Origin: DATGZH01 sp035297265
Lineage (GTDB): Bacteria > Actinomycetota > Acidimicrobiia > Acidimicrobiales > RAAP-2
NCBI GenBank assembly: GCA_035297265.1
Contig: DATGZH010000019.1
Span: 62,001 to 126,000 of the forward strand
Length of the DNA stretch: 64,000 nt
Reading direction: 5' to 3'
Position 1 is the stretch's first letter, and each line of letters starts with the position of its first letter. Of the stretch, positions 9,122 through 16,059 are shown piece after piece. Position numbers and translations under genes: made by a program. Under the pieces are notes generated by a model, which was not told the origin of the DNA, did no database searches, and worked only from the letters and a program-made list of their open reading frames with translations.

Positions 9122-9142
9122 GGTCGACAGAACCCTCGACCG
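9121..9142 (+). terminator. Hairpin after the cwlM-like gene
   Basis: Arms CGGTCGA (9121-9127) and TCGACCG (9136-9142) form a perfect 7-bp stem with an 8-nt loop. It lies 36 nt after the cwlM-like stop in the convergent gap with parB. There is no clear U tract, so termination is inferred from position. Confidence 0.4.
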
Positions 9143-9156
9143 TAGGGAGAAAGCAA

Positions 9157-9189
9157 CAATCCACAACGTCATGCACAGGTTGTGGAAGA
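9157..9189. promoter_or_regulatory. Inverted pair of DnaA-box-like sequences
   Basis: CAATCCACA (9157-9165) and, on the other strand, TCTTCCACA (9181-9189) each match TTATCCACA at 7 of 9 positions. The core CCACAAC/GTTGTGG forms an inverted repeat with an 11-nt spacer. It sits between the convergent cwlM-like and parB genes. DnaA binding is a hypothesis. Confidence 0.35.
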
Positions 9190-9226
9190 GGTTGAAGGAC
9201 TGGTCGAGGGTTGCCGGTGTCGGCGC

Positions 9227-10195
9227 TCAGCCGGCCGGCACCTCCACCGACGGCTCGTCCAGCACGGCGCCCTGGTCGCGGGCCACCATCACCCGGTAGA
9301 TGCGCTCGAGGTCCTCGAGGGTGGCGAACTCCACGAGCAGCCGGCCCCGGCGGTGGTGCATCTCCACCTTCACCCTGGTGTCGAGATGGGCCGAGAGCAG
9401 CTCCTCCAGCTCCAAGATGCCCGGCTCAGGCAGCCGCCGGGGCTTCCCCCGGGTGGTAGTACTCGCGGTGCCACCCGTCGGCGGGGGCTGCTCGACCTCC
9501 CCGGCCTCCCCGGTCTCCCCGGCCACTGCCTGGCGCACCTCGTCCTCGACCGCCCGCACGGTCAGCCCCTCGGCCACGATCCGGGCCACGAGGGACTCCT
9601 GGAGGGCCCGGTCGGGGGTGCCGAGGAGGGCCCGGGCGTGGCCGGCGCTGATCGTGCCGTCGGCCACCGCCCGCTGGACGCCCGTCGGCAGCTGGAGGAG
9701 CCGCAGGGTGTTGGTCACGGTGGCCCGGCTACGCCCGACCCGTGTGGCCAGCTGCTCGTGGGTCAGGCCGAACTCGTCGATCAGCTGCTGGTAGGCCCCG
9801 GCTTCCTCGAGCGCGTTGAGGTCGGAGCGGTGCAGGTTCTCGACGAGGGCCTGTTCCAGGCTGTGGGCGTCGGTGGTGTCCGTCTGGACCAGGACCGGGA
9901 TGGTCTGGAGGCCGGCCCGGCGGGCCGCCCGCCAGCGGCGCTCGCCGGCGATGAGCTCGAAGCCCCCGTCCTCACCCTCGACCGGCCGCACGAGGGGCGG
10001 CTGGAGCACGCCCAGCTCACGGATCGAGGCGGCCAGAGCCGACATGGCCTCCTCGTCGAAGTGGTTCCGGGGCTGGAGCGGGCTCGGGCGGATGCTGGCA
10101 ATAGGTACCTCACGGAGGGCCGATCCGACGTCCCCCACCGCCTCGGTGGGGATCAGCGCCCCGAGCCCCCTACCCAGACCGCTTCGGCGCGCCAT
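9227..10195 (-). CDS. parB: Chromosome partitioning protein ParB
   Basis: 322-residue CTP-dependent DNA clamp that loads at parS and spreads, organising the origin region. The N-terminal GLGRGLGALIP is the usual ParA-contacting motif. The nuclease/CTPase core has SPLQPRNHF and GERRWRAARRAGL near residues 37 and 85. The helix-turn-helix reads LTHEQLATRVGRSRATVTNTLRLL, near residues 143-165, and a C-terminal dimerisation domain follows a Pro/Thr-rich linker. The start overlaps the 3' end of parA by 26 nt, so the two are translated from one message. Candidate binding sites lie upstream of parA at 11517-11656. Confidence 0.97.
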   Translation of the reverse strand: MARRSGLGRGLGALIPTEAVGDVGSALREVPIASIRPSPLQPRNHFDEEAMSALAASIRELGVLQPPLVRPVEGEDGGFELIAGERRWRAARRAGLQTIPVLVQTDTTDAHSLEQALVENLHRSDLNALEEAGAYQQLIDEFGLTHEQLATRVGRSRATVTNTLRLLQLPTGVQRAVADGTISAGHARALLGTPDRALQESLVARIVAEGLTVRAVEDEVRQAVAGETGEAGEVEQPPPTGGTASTTTRGKPRRLPEPGILELEELLSAHLDTRVKVEMHHRRGRLLVEFATLEDLERIYRVMVARDQGAVLDEPSVEVPAG

Positions 10196-11366
10196 GGCTC
10201 ACCTCCTTGGCCAGCTCCCGGTAGGCCACCGCCCCCCGGGAGCTCGGGTCGAACACGGTGATGGGCTGCCCGAAGGACGGGGCTTCGGACAGCCGGACAG
10301 TGCGGGGGATGAGGGTCGCGCAGACCCGGTCGGCGAAGTGCTTGCGGACCTCGCCGGCCACATCGACAGCCAGGCGGGTGCGGCTGTCGTACATGGTGAG
10401 GACGATCGTCGTGACCTCGAGCCCCTCGTTCAGGTTGCTCGACACGAGGTGGACGTTGCGGAGGAGCTGCCCCAGGCCCTCCAGGGCGTAGTACTCGCAC
10501 TGGATGGGCACGAGGACCTCCCGGGCGGCGGCGAGGCCGTTGACCGTGATGAGGCCGAGAGAGGGCGGGCAGTCGATGAGAACGAAGTCGAAGTCGTCGA
10601 CCACGGTGTCGACGGCCCGCTTCAGCTTGAGCTCCCGGCTGAAGGCCGGCACGAGCTCGATCTCGATCCCGGCCAGGTCGATCGTGGCCGGGGCCACGAA
10701 GAGGTTCTTGACACTGGTCGGCTCGATGCAGTCCTCGAGGGGGGCGTCGCGCATGATGACGTCGTACATCGACAGCTCGAAGTTGCGGGCGTCGATGCCG
10801 AGCCCGGTGGTGGCGTTCCCCTGGGGGTCGAGGTCAACGACCAGGACCCGGTAGCCCAGCTCGGCCAGGGCGGCCCCCAGGTTCACCGTCGTGGTCGTCT
10901 TGCCCACGCCGCCCTTCTGGTTGGCCACCGCCAGCACTCTGGGGAGGGCCCGAGGCTCCAAAGGTCCGAGTACCGGGACCTCGGGCGGCTCCCGCCGCCG
11001 TGGGGCGGGTTCCACCACCTCCTGCAGGGCGGCAGCCCCCGGGAGGGCATTCGGGCGTGCGGGCGCGGGTTCCGGGGCCGGCGCGCCAGGTGAAGCCGGC
11101 TCGGCGAGAGGCGGCGTCCGACCGGCGGAGGGTGGGACCTCCAGGTTGGTCGGAGCCTCGGCGACGGGTGGGACCTCCAGGTTGGTCGGAGCCTCGGCGG
11201 AGGGTGGGACCTCCAGGTTGGTCGGAGCCTCGGCGACGGGTAGTGGCCCGTCCGGGAGTTCCATCGGAGGAGATGCCGGAGCCAGCAGCGCAGAAGGCGG
11301 CGTCTCGGGATCGGCAGCTGACGGGGGCCCTGGCACGTCGTTGTGGTCCCGGCGGCGCAGGCGCAT
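10170..11366 (-). CDS. parA: Chromosome partitioning ATPase ParA (Soj family) with repeat-bearing N-terminal extension
   Basis: 398 residues. The ParA core begins near residue 140 with VLAVANQKGGVGKTTT (deviant Walker A), followed by VVDLDPQGNATTGLG and FVLIDCPPSLGLITVN; it binds DNA as an ATP dimer and moves ParB-parS complexes. The first ~135 residues are a Pro/Ala/Glu-rich, probably disordered extension containing three copies of AEAPTNLEVPP, encoded by three 36-bp tandem repeats. Many ParA proteins have little or no such extension. The ATG at 11366 has no obvious Shine-Dalgarno sequence; starts within the extension cannot be excluded, but the repeats stay in frame and free of stops. It heads the parAB operon. 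Confidence 0.94.
   Translation of the reverse strand: MRLRRRDHNDVPGPPSAADPETPPSALLAPASPPMELPDGPLPVAEAPTNLEVPPSAEAPTNLEVPPVAEAPTNLEVPPSAGRTPPLAEPASPGAPAPEPAPARPNALPGAAALQEVVEPAPRRREPPEVPVLGPLEPRALPRVLAVANQKGGVGKTTTTVNLGAALAELGYRVLVVDLDPQGNATTGLGIDARNFELSMYDVIMRDAPLEDCIEPTSVKNLFVAPATIDLAGIEIELVPAFSRELKLKRAVDTVVDDFDFVLIDCPPSLGLITVNGLAAAREVLVPIQCEYYALEGLGQLLRNVHLVSSNLNEGLEVTTIVLTMYDSRTRLAVDVAGEVRKHFADRVCATLIPRTVRLSEAPSFGQPITVFDPSSRGAVAYRELAKEVSHGAPKRSG
11131..11238. repeat. Three 36-bp tandem repeats inside parA
   Basis: Units begin GGTGGGACCTCC on the plus strand at 11131, 11167 and 11203, nearly identical, each coding 12 residues (VAEAPTNLEVPP or SAEAPTNLEVPP). The 36-bp period preserves the parA frame, so copy-number change would only alter linker length. 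Confidence 0.9.
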
Positions 11367-11516
11367 CTAGCGGGGCCCCGGGGAGGTCGCCATCAAGGCA
11401 ACATCCTGGCCGTCCTGTCCGGCGAGGTCAAGCTTTCGGAGCAGGCTTCCGCCGGAATGACCGGGGACGCCTCTTGACGGCCGAGGTCGGTGGTACGTCA
11501 TCCAGAGAAGCCCGCC

Positions 11517-11544
11517 TGTTTCACGGGAAACCTTACGGTGAAAC
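11517..11544. promoter_or_regulatory. parS-like site 1 of a 27-bp repeat cluster
   Basis: Starts TGTTTCACGGGAAACC (11517-11532), which matches the canonical parS TGTTTCACGTGAAACA at 14 of 16 positions. The repeat continues with CTTACG to a second arm, GTGAAAC (11538-11544), so outer arms GTTTCAC/GTGAAAC enclose a 27-bp imperfect palindrome (11518-11544). It lies 150 bp upstream of parA in the gene-free stretch 11367-11649. This is the place where ParB sites and parAB autoregulation are expected. No other stretch in the window was noticed with a match this close. Confidence 0.6.
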
Positions 11545-11568
11545 ACCCCTGGTCCAGCCCGGCCGGTC

Positions 11569-11595
11569 GTTTCACGGGAAACCTTACGGTGAAAC
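11569..11595. promoter_or_regulatory. parS-like site 2 of the repeat cluster
   Basis: The same 27-bp sequence as site 1, with GTTTCAC at 11569-11575 and GTGAAAC at 11589-11595, 51 bp downstream start to start. Its 16-mer matches canonical parS at 13 of 16 positions. The two copies are identical over the 27 bp while the flanks differ, which argues for selected sites rather than chance. Confidence 0.6.
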
Positions 11596-11629
11596 ACCCC
11601 AAGGTCTGGTCTGAAGTCACAGCGTGGAT

Positions 11630-11656
11630 GTTCCAGGCGTTACCCTACGGTGAAAC
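11630..11656. promoter_or_regulatory. Degenerate repeat 3, overlapping the start codon of the LAGLIDADG-like gene
   Basis: The right part (CCTACGGTGAAAC) is conserved with sites 1 and 2, while the left arm has decayed to GTTCCAG. The GTG inside GTGAAAC (11650-11652) is the only standard start available to the downstream gene. A protein bound here would block that gene. Confidence 0.5.
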
Positions 11657-12099
11657 ACCTCCAAGGAGCCCCCGCCATCCCTACCGAATTCGAAGTTGGG
11701 CTGCTCACGGGCCTTCTCATCGGGGAAGGCCACTTCGGCGGCGACGGACGCCGGCCGCAGGTCACTCTCCGGCTGCACGTCCGCCACGAATTGATCTTCC
11801 GGTGGATCGAGGCGACCTTCCCCGGTGGGAAGCTCTACGGCCCTTACCACCACGGCGGCCGGCACTACTACCAGTGGATGGCGAGGGGTACCTACCTGAG
11901 AGATGACCTAGGACCACTTCTCGCCGCCCGCATGTCGCCCGAGCTCGACACTCACAGTTGGGCTCGTTTCGCGGGGATGTACAGCGCCTACCCACGCCAG
12001 TTGGGAGATCTCCCCGTGCCGGGGAGGCCCATCCACCGGCCGGGAGAGACGCTACCTACGGACACGACCAGCCCAGCGCCCGAGGCCGAGGAGCGTTGA
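11650..12099 (+). CDS. Small single-motif LAGLIDADG-like DNA-binding/endonuclease-type protein
   Basis: 149 residues. LLTGLLIGEGHFGG at residues 18-31 resembles the LAGLIDADG helix, with GEG in place of DGEG, so the acidic residue is kept. A beta-rich stretch (PQVTLRLHVRHELIFRWIE) is followed by FPGGKLYGPY and YYQWMARG, a pattern like the LAGLIDADG-type fold. One motif implies homodimerisation, and such dimers read palindromes. The C-terminal ~35 residues are Pro/Thr/Glu-rich. The GTG start at 11650 lies inside repeat 3 and has no Shine-Dalgarno sequence. No intron or intein is visible in neighbouring genes. It may be a free-standing homing endonuclease, a relic or a domesticated regulator; the family call is a pattern judgement. 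Confidence 0.6.
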   Translation: MKHLQGAPAIPTEFEVGLLTGLLIGEGHFGGDGRRPQVTLRLHVRHELIFRWIEATFPGGKLYGPYHHGGRHYYQWMARGTYLRDDLGPLLAARMSPELDTHSWARFAGMYSAYPRQLGDLPVPGRPIHRPGETLPTDTTSPAPEAEER

Positions 12100-12179
12100 A
12101 ACTTCTCCCGGCTGGTTGCTCCCGGCCCTGGGACAGACTGGGCTTCACCAGGTAACCGTCGTGCCGACCCGGTGAAACC

Positions 12180-12806
12180 TCAAAAGAGGGGCCGCTTGGC
12201 AGGCACCCCCACCCGACGGGGAAAGCGCTCGGGGCAGGGCTCGTCCTGGCGGAGTGCGCAGAAGGCGAAGTCCTGGCGGACGAAGACGGGACCGCTCAGG
12301 CCCAGCTGGGCCAGTGCCTCGGCCGGCCAGCGGTCCTGCTCCGCCGGGGGCTCCGAGACGACCAGCCACCCACCGGCCCTGAGGAAGGGGGCCCCACACT
12401 CGGCCGTGACGGCCGGGGAGCCGAAGGACCGGGCGACCACCAGGTCGACCCGCTGGCGCCAGGCCGGGTCCCGCCCGAGCTGCTCGGCCCGACCCTCGAG
12501 CACTGTCACCCGGTCCCCGAGCCGGCCTCGGTCGACGGCCCGCCGAAGGAAGTCCGAGCGACGTCGGGAGCTCTCGACCAGGGTCACCCGGGCGCCGGGC
12601 CACTCCTCGGCCAACACCAGGCCCGGGAGCCCGCCGCCCGAGCCGAGGTCGAGCACGTGCCCGGGCCTCTGTCCTGCTTCCACCGCGGCGTAGGCGGTGG
12701 CGAAACCCCGGGCGTGGACCATCTGGTTATCGAGGTCGCCGGGACCGATGTAGCCGAGGCGGCGGGCCTCCTCAAACACCTCGAGGAGCTGTGCGGAGGC
12801 GGTCAC
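12180..12806 (-). CDS. rsmG: 16S rRNA (guanine-N7)-methyltransferase RsmG (GidB)
   Basis: Methylates N7 of a guanine in the 530 loop of 16S rRNA using SAM; loss of this enzyme gives low-level streptomycin resistance in several bacteria. 208 residues. The SAM-binding motif VLDLGSGGGLPGLVLA is near residue 51, VTLVESSRRRSDFLRRAV forms the acidic loop, and VVARSFGSPAVT is the RsmG catalytic region. The GTG start at 12806 is followed by the typical short helical N-terminus. It lies 29 nt after the jag stop in the minus-strand rpmH-rsmG series, the common actinobacterial order. Confidence 0.95.
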   Translation of the reverse strand: MTASAQLLEVFEEARRLGYIGPGDLDNQMVHARGFATAYAAVEAGQRPGHVLDLGSGGGLPGLVLAEEWPGARVTLVESSRRRSDFLRRAVDRGRLGDRVTVLEGRAEQLGRDPAWRQRVDLVVARSFGSPAVTAECGAPFLRAGGWLVVSEPPAEQDRWPAEALAQLGLSGPVFVRQDFAFCALRQDEPCPERFPRRVGVPAKRPLF

Positions 12807-12835
12807 CGGCTCGGGTCGGCCGGCGGGGGCGGCGG

Positions 12836-13801
12836 CTAGGCGCTCGGCGCGATGACGATGTAACGCGCTGGGTCTTCGCCCTCGGACCGGGTTCCCACGC
12901 CGTCGATCTCGTTGACGGCGTCGTGGACCACCTTTCGGTCGGCCGGGGACATCGGCTCGAGGGCGCGCTCGGCGCCCGACTCGATGACCTCGCCAGCGAT
13001 CTGGGTGCTGAAGCGCCGAAGGGCGGCGACCCGGCGCTCCCGGTAGCCGGCCACGTCGATCAGGATCCGGTCGGTCCGGGAGGGGAAGTGCCGCTGCACC
13101 ACCGTCCGGGTGAGGTCCTGGAGGGCGGCCAGCGTCGAACCCCGGGGCCCCACGAGGAGCCCGAGGTCGTCACCGTTGGCCGCGATCTCGACCGTCTCCT
13201 CGTCGATCTCCCGTGTGGTCACCGTGGCCTGGAGATCGAGCTCGACCAGGAGGCCCTCAAGGAACTGCTTGGCCACGTCCGCCTGCTCCTGCAGCGTCAT
13301 GCCCTCGGCCATGCCAACCTCCTCGTCGCGCCTCTCGGCACCGCCGCTACCAGCATGCTCGCTGGCCCGACCTTCCGCCACCCCGGCAGCCGTGGCGGCC
13401 CCGGGGACCGTCCGGGCACGCTGCCGGCTACGCCGGCGGCGGGCCGAGCGGCCGGAGCCCCCCGAGCCGCCTTTGTCGTTCCGGTCTCCCCCGACCGCCT
13501 CGGTGGAGGGGGCACCGTCCGACGAGGCCCTCGGGGTCGAGGAGCGGCCGTTGCGGTTCGAACTCCGTCCGGAGCTGCCACTGCGCTGGCGCTCCCGGGG
13601 CCGGCGGACCCGCTTGGGGCGGGGGCCGACGGGACGCACCCGGGCCCGCACCCGGGCCTCCCCGCGCATCCTGCCGAACAGCCCGGTCCGGGGCTCGGCG
13701 ACCACGACGACCTCGGCGTCGCCCTCGGCCACGCCGAGCTGCTCCAGCGCCGCCTCTTTCGCCTCCTCGATCGTCCGACCAGTGACCTCGACCCACTCCA
13801 C
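12836..13801 (-). CDS. jag: RNA-binding protein Jag/KhpB
   Basis: 321 residues with three parts. A Jag_N domain (residues 1-55, EWVEVTGRTIEEAKEAALEQLG) is followed by a long Arg/Ser/Gly-rich linker of about 110 residues. Then come a KH domain (GDDLGLLVGPRGSTLAALQ) and an R3H domain with the LEPMSPADRKVVHDAV helix near the C-terminus. KhpB binds RNA and in Gram-positive bacteria affects cell elongation and division. The GTG start at 13801 lies 3 nt from the yidC stop, so the two are co-transcribed. The unusually long linker suggests extra RNA or protein contacts. Confidence 0.93.
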   Translation of the reverse strand: MEWVEVTGRTIEEAKEAALEQLGVAEGDAEVVVVAEPRTGLFGRMRGEARVRARVRPVGPRPKRVRRPRERQRSGSSGRSSNRNGRSSTPRASSDGAPSTEAVGGDRNDKGGSGGSGRSARRRRSRQRARTVPGAATAAGVAEGRASEHAGSGGAERRDEEVGMAEGMTLQEQADVAKQFLEGLLVELDLQATVTTREIDEETVEIAANGDDLGLLVGPRGSTLAALQDLTRTVVQRHFPSRTDRILIDVAGYRERRVAALRRFSTQIAGEVIESGAERALEPMSPADRKVVHDAVNEIDGVGTRSEGEDPARYIVIAPSA

Positions 13802-13804
13802 GCT

Positions 13805-15010
13805 CTAACGAGCCTTTCGTTCCCGCTTCGAGCGCGACCGATTGCGGTCGGTCGGCTTGGCAGTATCACCATTGGTACTACCGTTGGTCGGCGCGCTCCG
13901 CCCCCGGCCGTTGCCCGAGGAACGCCCGGTGGGGCGAGGGGCGGGGCGGGGCTCGGGGCGGTCCTGCGCCTTCGGCCCCTGGCTGCCAGCAGCGCCCTCG
14001 CCGTCGTCGCCCTTCTTGTCCTCCGGGGCCTTGTCCTCGGGTGGCTTCTTGGCAGCGCCCGAGCCCTTCGGTGGCGTCTTGCCCGGGCCGAGGGCCGGTG
14101 CCGGTGTCGCTCCCGAGACCGGCTTCTCCTTCTCGCGGCCCGGCACCGAACGCGGCGCCCCCACCGGCTGGACCACACCCGTCCGGAACATGATGTCCTG
14201 GGTGAGGATGCGGATGGCCGTGGAAGTGATCATGTAGAGCACCACAGCGGCCGGAACCAAGAAGTAAATGTAAGCGAAGATTACCGGCATGATCTTCTGC
14301 ATGTTCTGCATCTGCGGATTGGCTTGTGCAGCCTGCGGATTCCTGGCATTCATCTGGCGCATCTGCACGTACTGCAGGATGACAGCCACGATGACAAGGG
14401 CGAAGTAGGGGATGTAACCCCAGATCGTCGCGTGGTGGGAGAACGGCTTCAGTGCCAGGTCGAGGCGGAAGCCGTTCATCTGCCCCGGCGTGGCCACGAG
14501 GTTGTGGTACATCTTCGAATTGACCGGGATGTACCTGGGTACGGCACACAGGGCCTCCATGCACTTGTGGCCGGCCATGGGGGTCCCGGCCGGGTACACG
14601 GTGCCCTTCGTGATCGTGTTCGTGAGCCCCTTGATGGTGTCGTACAGAATGATCAGGAAGGGCATCTGGATCAAAAGCGGGATGCAGCCGCCCGCTGGAT
14701 TGATCCCTTCCTCCTTGTAGAGCCTCATCAGCTCTTGGTTCAACTGCTCGCGGTCGCCCTTGTACTTCTGCTGCAGCCTCTTGATTTCAGGTTGCATCCT
14801 TTGCATGGCGATCATCGACTTCGTGCTCTTGACCGTGAGCGGGGTCAAAAGAGCCATGATGATGATCGTGAGCAGGATGATCGCGATCGCGTACTGCGGG
14901 ATGATCCCGTAGATGAAGGCCAGCGTGTCGGCGACGGCCACGAAGATCGGGTGGAAGATGTCCCCGATCGTCTTGAACAGCGAGTTCTCGGCGAGGAGCA
15001 TGTTCATCAC
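13805..15010 (-). CDS. yidC: Membrane protein insertase YidC
   Basis: Inserts and folds inner-membrane proteins alone or with SecYEG. 401 residues with five membrane segments; there is no large periplasmic domain, as expected for an actinobacterium. The core has LTPLTVKSTKSMIAMQRMQP and GCIPLLIQMPFLIILYDTI, followed by NPQMQNMQKIMPVIFAYIY. The last ~110 residues are basic and Gly/Pro/Arg-rich, a tail typical of ribosome-contacting YidC forms. The GTG at 15010 overlaps the yidD stop; an ATG one codon later is equally possible. AT-richer than its neighbours. Confidence 0.96.
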   Translation of the reverse strand: MMNMLLAENSLFKTIGDIFHPIFVAVADTLAFIYGIIPQYAIAIILLTIIIMALLTPLTVKSTKSMIAMQRMQPEIKRLQQKYKGDREQLNQELMRLYKEEGINPAGGCIPLLIQMPFLIILYDTIKGLTNTITKGTVYPAGTPMAGHKCMEALCAVPRYIPVNSKMYHNLVATPGQMNGFRLDLALKPFSHHATIWGYIPYFALVIVAVILQYVQMRQMNARNPQAAQANPQMQNMQKIMPVIFAYIYFLVPAAVVLYMITSTAIRILTQDIMFRTGVVQPVGAPRSVPGREKEKPVSGATPAPALGPGKTPPKGSGAAKKPPEDKAPEDKKGDDGEGAAGSQGPKAQDRPEPRPAPRPTGRSSGNGRGRSAPTNGSTNGDTAKPTDRNRSRSKRERKAR

Positions 15011-15273
15011 CGCGCCGGCCCCTTCCCCCGCAGCCTGACCTCGGCCGGCACCAGGTCGACTCCGTGGCGCCCGAACGGGTGGCAGCGAAGCACCCGGCGG
15101 GCAGCCAGCCGGCCGCCCCGCCAGAGCCCGTGGCGCTCGATGGCCTCGGCCCCGTAGGCCGAGCAGGTCGGGTAGAAGCGGCAGGGCGAGGGGCGGCCGG
15201 CCCGGAGGCCCTGGTAGAGGGCGATCAGGCCGAGGCCCAGGCGCTGGCCGGGCCCGAGGTCGGGCCGGCTCAC
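15007..15273 (-). CDS. yidD: Membrane protein insertion efficiency factor YidD
   Basis: A small protein that assists YidC-dependent insertion. With the GTG at 15273 it is 88 residues (SRPDLGPGQRLGLGLIALYQ). It contains the family signature CRFYPTCSAYGAEAIERHG with conserved cysteines, then CHPFGRHGVD. That GTG overlaps the rnpA stop (GTGA), which decides the start over longer in-frame options reaching 15345. It sits between rnpA and yidC, the standard order. Confidence 0.93.
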   Translation of the reverse strand: MSRPDLGPGQRLGLGLIALYQGLRAGRPSPCRFYPTCSAYGAEAIERHGLWRGGRLAARRVLRCHPFGRHGVDLVPAEVRLRGKGPAR

Positions 15274-15626
15274 GGTGCCACCGCCATCCGCGGGGAGGCG
15301 GCGGCCAGGAGGGCCGCCCGGAGCCCGGCGGCGAGCTCGGGCCAACCGAGGTCGGCCGCTTCGGGCCCGCAGGTCACGAGGTAGGCGCCCGGGACCAGGT
15401 CCGGGGCCGTCTCGGCCACGGCGGCCCGCAGACGCCGGCGGAGGCGGTTGCGGACGACCGCGTTGCCGCAGCGGCGGCCGACGGCGTACGCCACCTGGGG
15501 GAACGCCGCGTCTGGTCCCCGGGGCGGGACGTAGGCCACCCGCAGCGGACCATGGACGGACCGCCCGTCCGGGCGACGAAGCGCCCGGAAGGTGGCGCGC
15601 TCGCGGATCTTTCCCACGATGGGCAT
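15270..15626 (-). CDS. rnpA: Ribonuclease P protein component
   Basis: Basic protein subunit that binds the catalytic RNA of RNase P for tRNA 5' maturation. 118 residues. The signature RCGNAVVRNRLRRRLRAAV (residues about 53-71) is the RNA-binding RNR motif, preceded by VAYAVGRRC. The ATG at 15626 begins the typical MPIVGKIRERATFRALRR. It lies 21 nt downstream of rpmH, so ribosomal protein L34 and RnpA share a transcript, as is common around oriC. Confidence 0.95.
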   Translation of the reverse strand: MPIVGKIRERATFRALRRPDGRSVHGPLRVAYVPPRGPDAAFPQVAYAVGRRCGNAVVRNRLRRRLRAAVAETAPDLVPGAYLVTCGPEAADLGWPELAAGLRAALLAAASPRMAVAP

Positions 15627-15647
15627 CGGCCGACCAGCTGGACCGTC

Positions 15648-15782
15648 TCAGACGGTCAGGCGGCGGCGGCCCTTCAGCCGTCGAGCCCGGAGCACCGCCC
15701 GGCCGCCCCTGGTGGACATGCGCTGGCGGAAGCCGTGCGTCTTCGCCCGCTTCCGGGTGTTCGGTTGGTAGGTTCGCTTCAC
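15648..15782 (-). CDS. rpmH: 50S ribosomal protein L34
   Basis: 44 residues, the normal length for L34. It begins KRTYQPNTRKRAKTHGFRQR and ends RLKGRRRLTV, the near-invariant bacterial sequence. The start is the GTG at 15782, preceded by GAAAGG at suitable distance. It opens the minus-strand rpmH-rnpA-yidD-yidC-jag-rsmG unit and is divergent from dnaA. Confidence 0.98.
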   Translation of the reverse strand: MKRTYQPNTRKRAKTHGFRQRMSTRGGRAVLRARRLKGRRRLTV

Positions 15783-15998
15783 GTCGGTCAGCCTTTCGCC
15801 GGACCCTGCCGGTTCCGCAGCCGGTGGGCCCGCCCGGGGGGCGGGCCTCTCCGGACCAGCGTAGAGGGCCGCCACCGACCCTTCCGACAGCGGGGGAGCG
15901 GGCGGCGATGTAGGCCCCGATGCTAGGCGAGACCGCCTGCTTGCCACTAGTCGGGCCCGGGGTCCGCGGTGTACGTTCGACTGGCCACAGTCAGGGGC

Positions 15999-16031
15999 AT
16001 GGTCCACACCTGTGGACCATGTTGTGGATGG
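15999..16031. promoter_or_regulatory. DnaA-box cluster just upstream of dnaA
   Basis: ATGGTCCACA (15999-16008) and TGTGGACCAT (16011-16020) form a perfect 10-bp inverted repeat with a 2-nt centre; each half contains TGGTCCACA, 8 of 9 to the actinobacterial box TTGTCCACA. A third box, TGTGGATGG (16023-16031, minus strand), follows. Autoregulation of dnaA or an origin role is expected. The remainder of 15783-16059 shows no other feature I can support. Confidence 0.55.
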
Positions 16032-16059
16032 TCACCTCGCTAGACGTGCGGAGGAGCAG

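Noticed and set aside
11131..11656. Could the 36-bp and 27-bp repeats be a CRISPR array?
   Set aside because: The 36-bp units abut each other without spacers and code protein; the 27-bp units are only three, with unequal spacing and no cas genes nearby.
12100..12179. A second parS-like element near CCGGTGAAACCT at about 12170
   Set aside because: Only a 7-base half-site with no partner arm; expected by chance.
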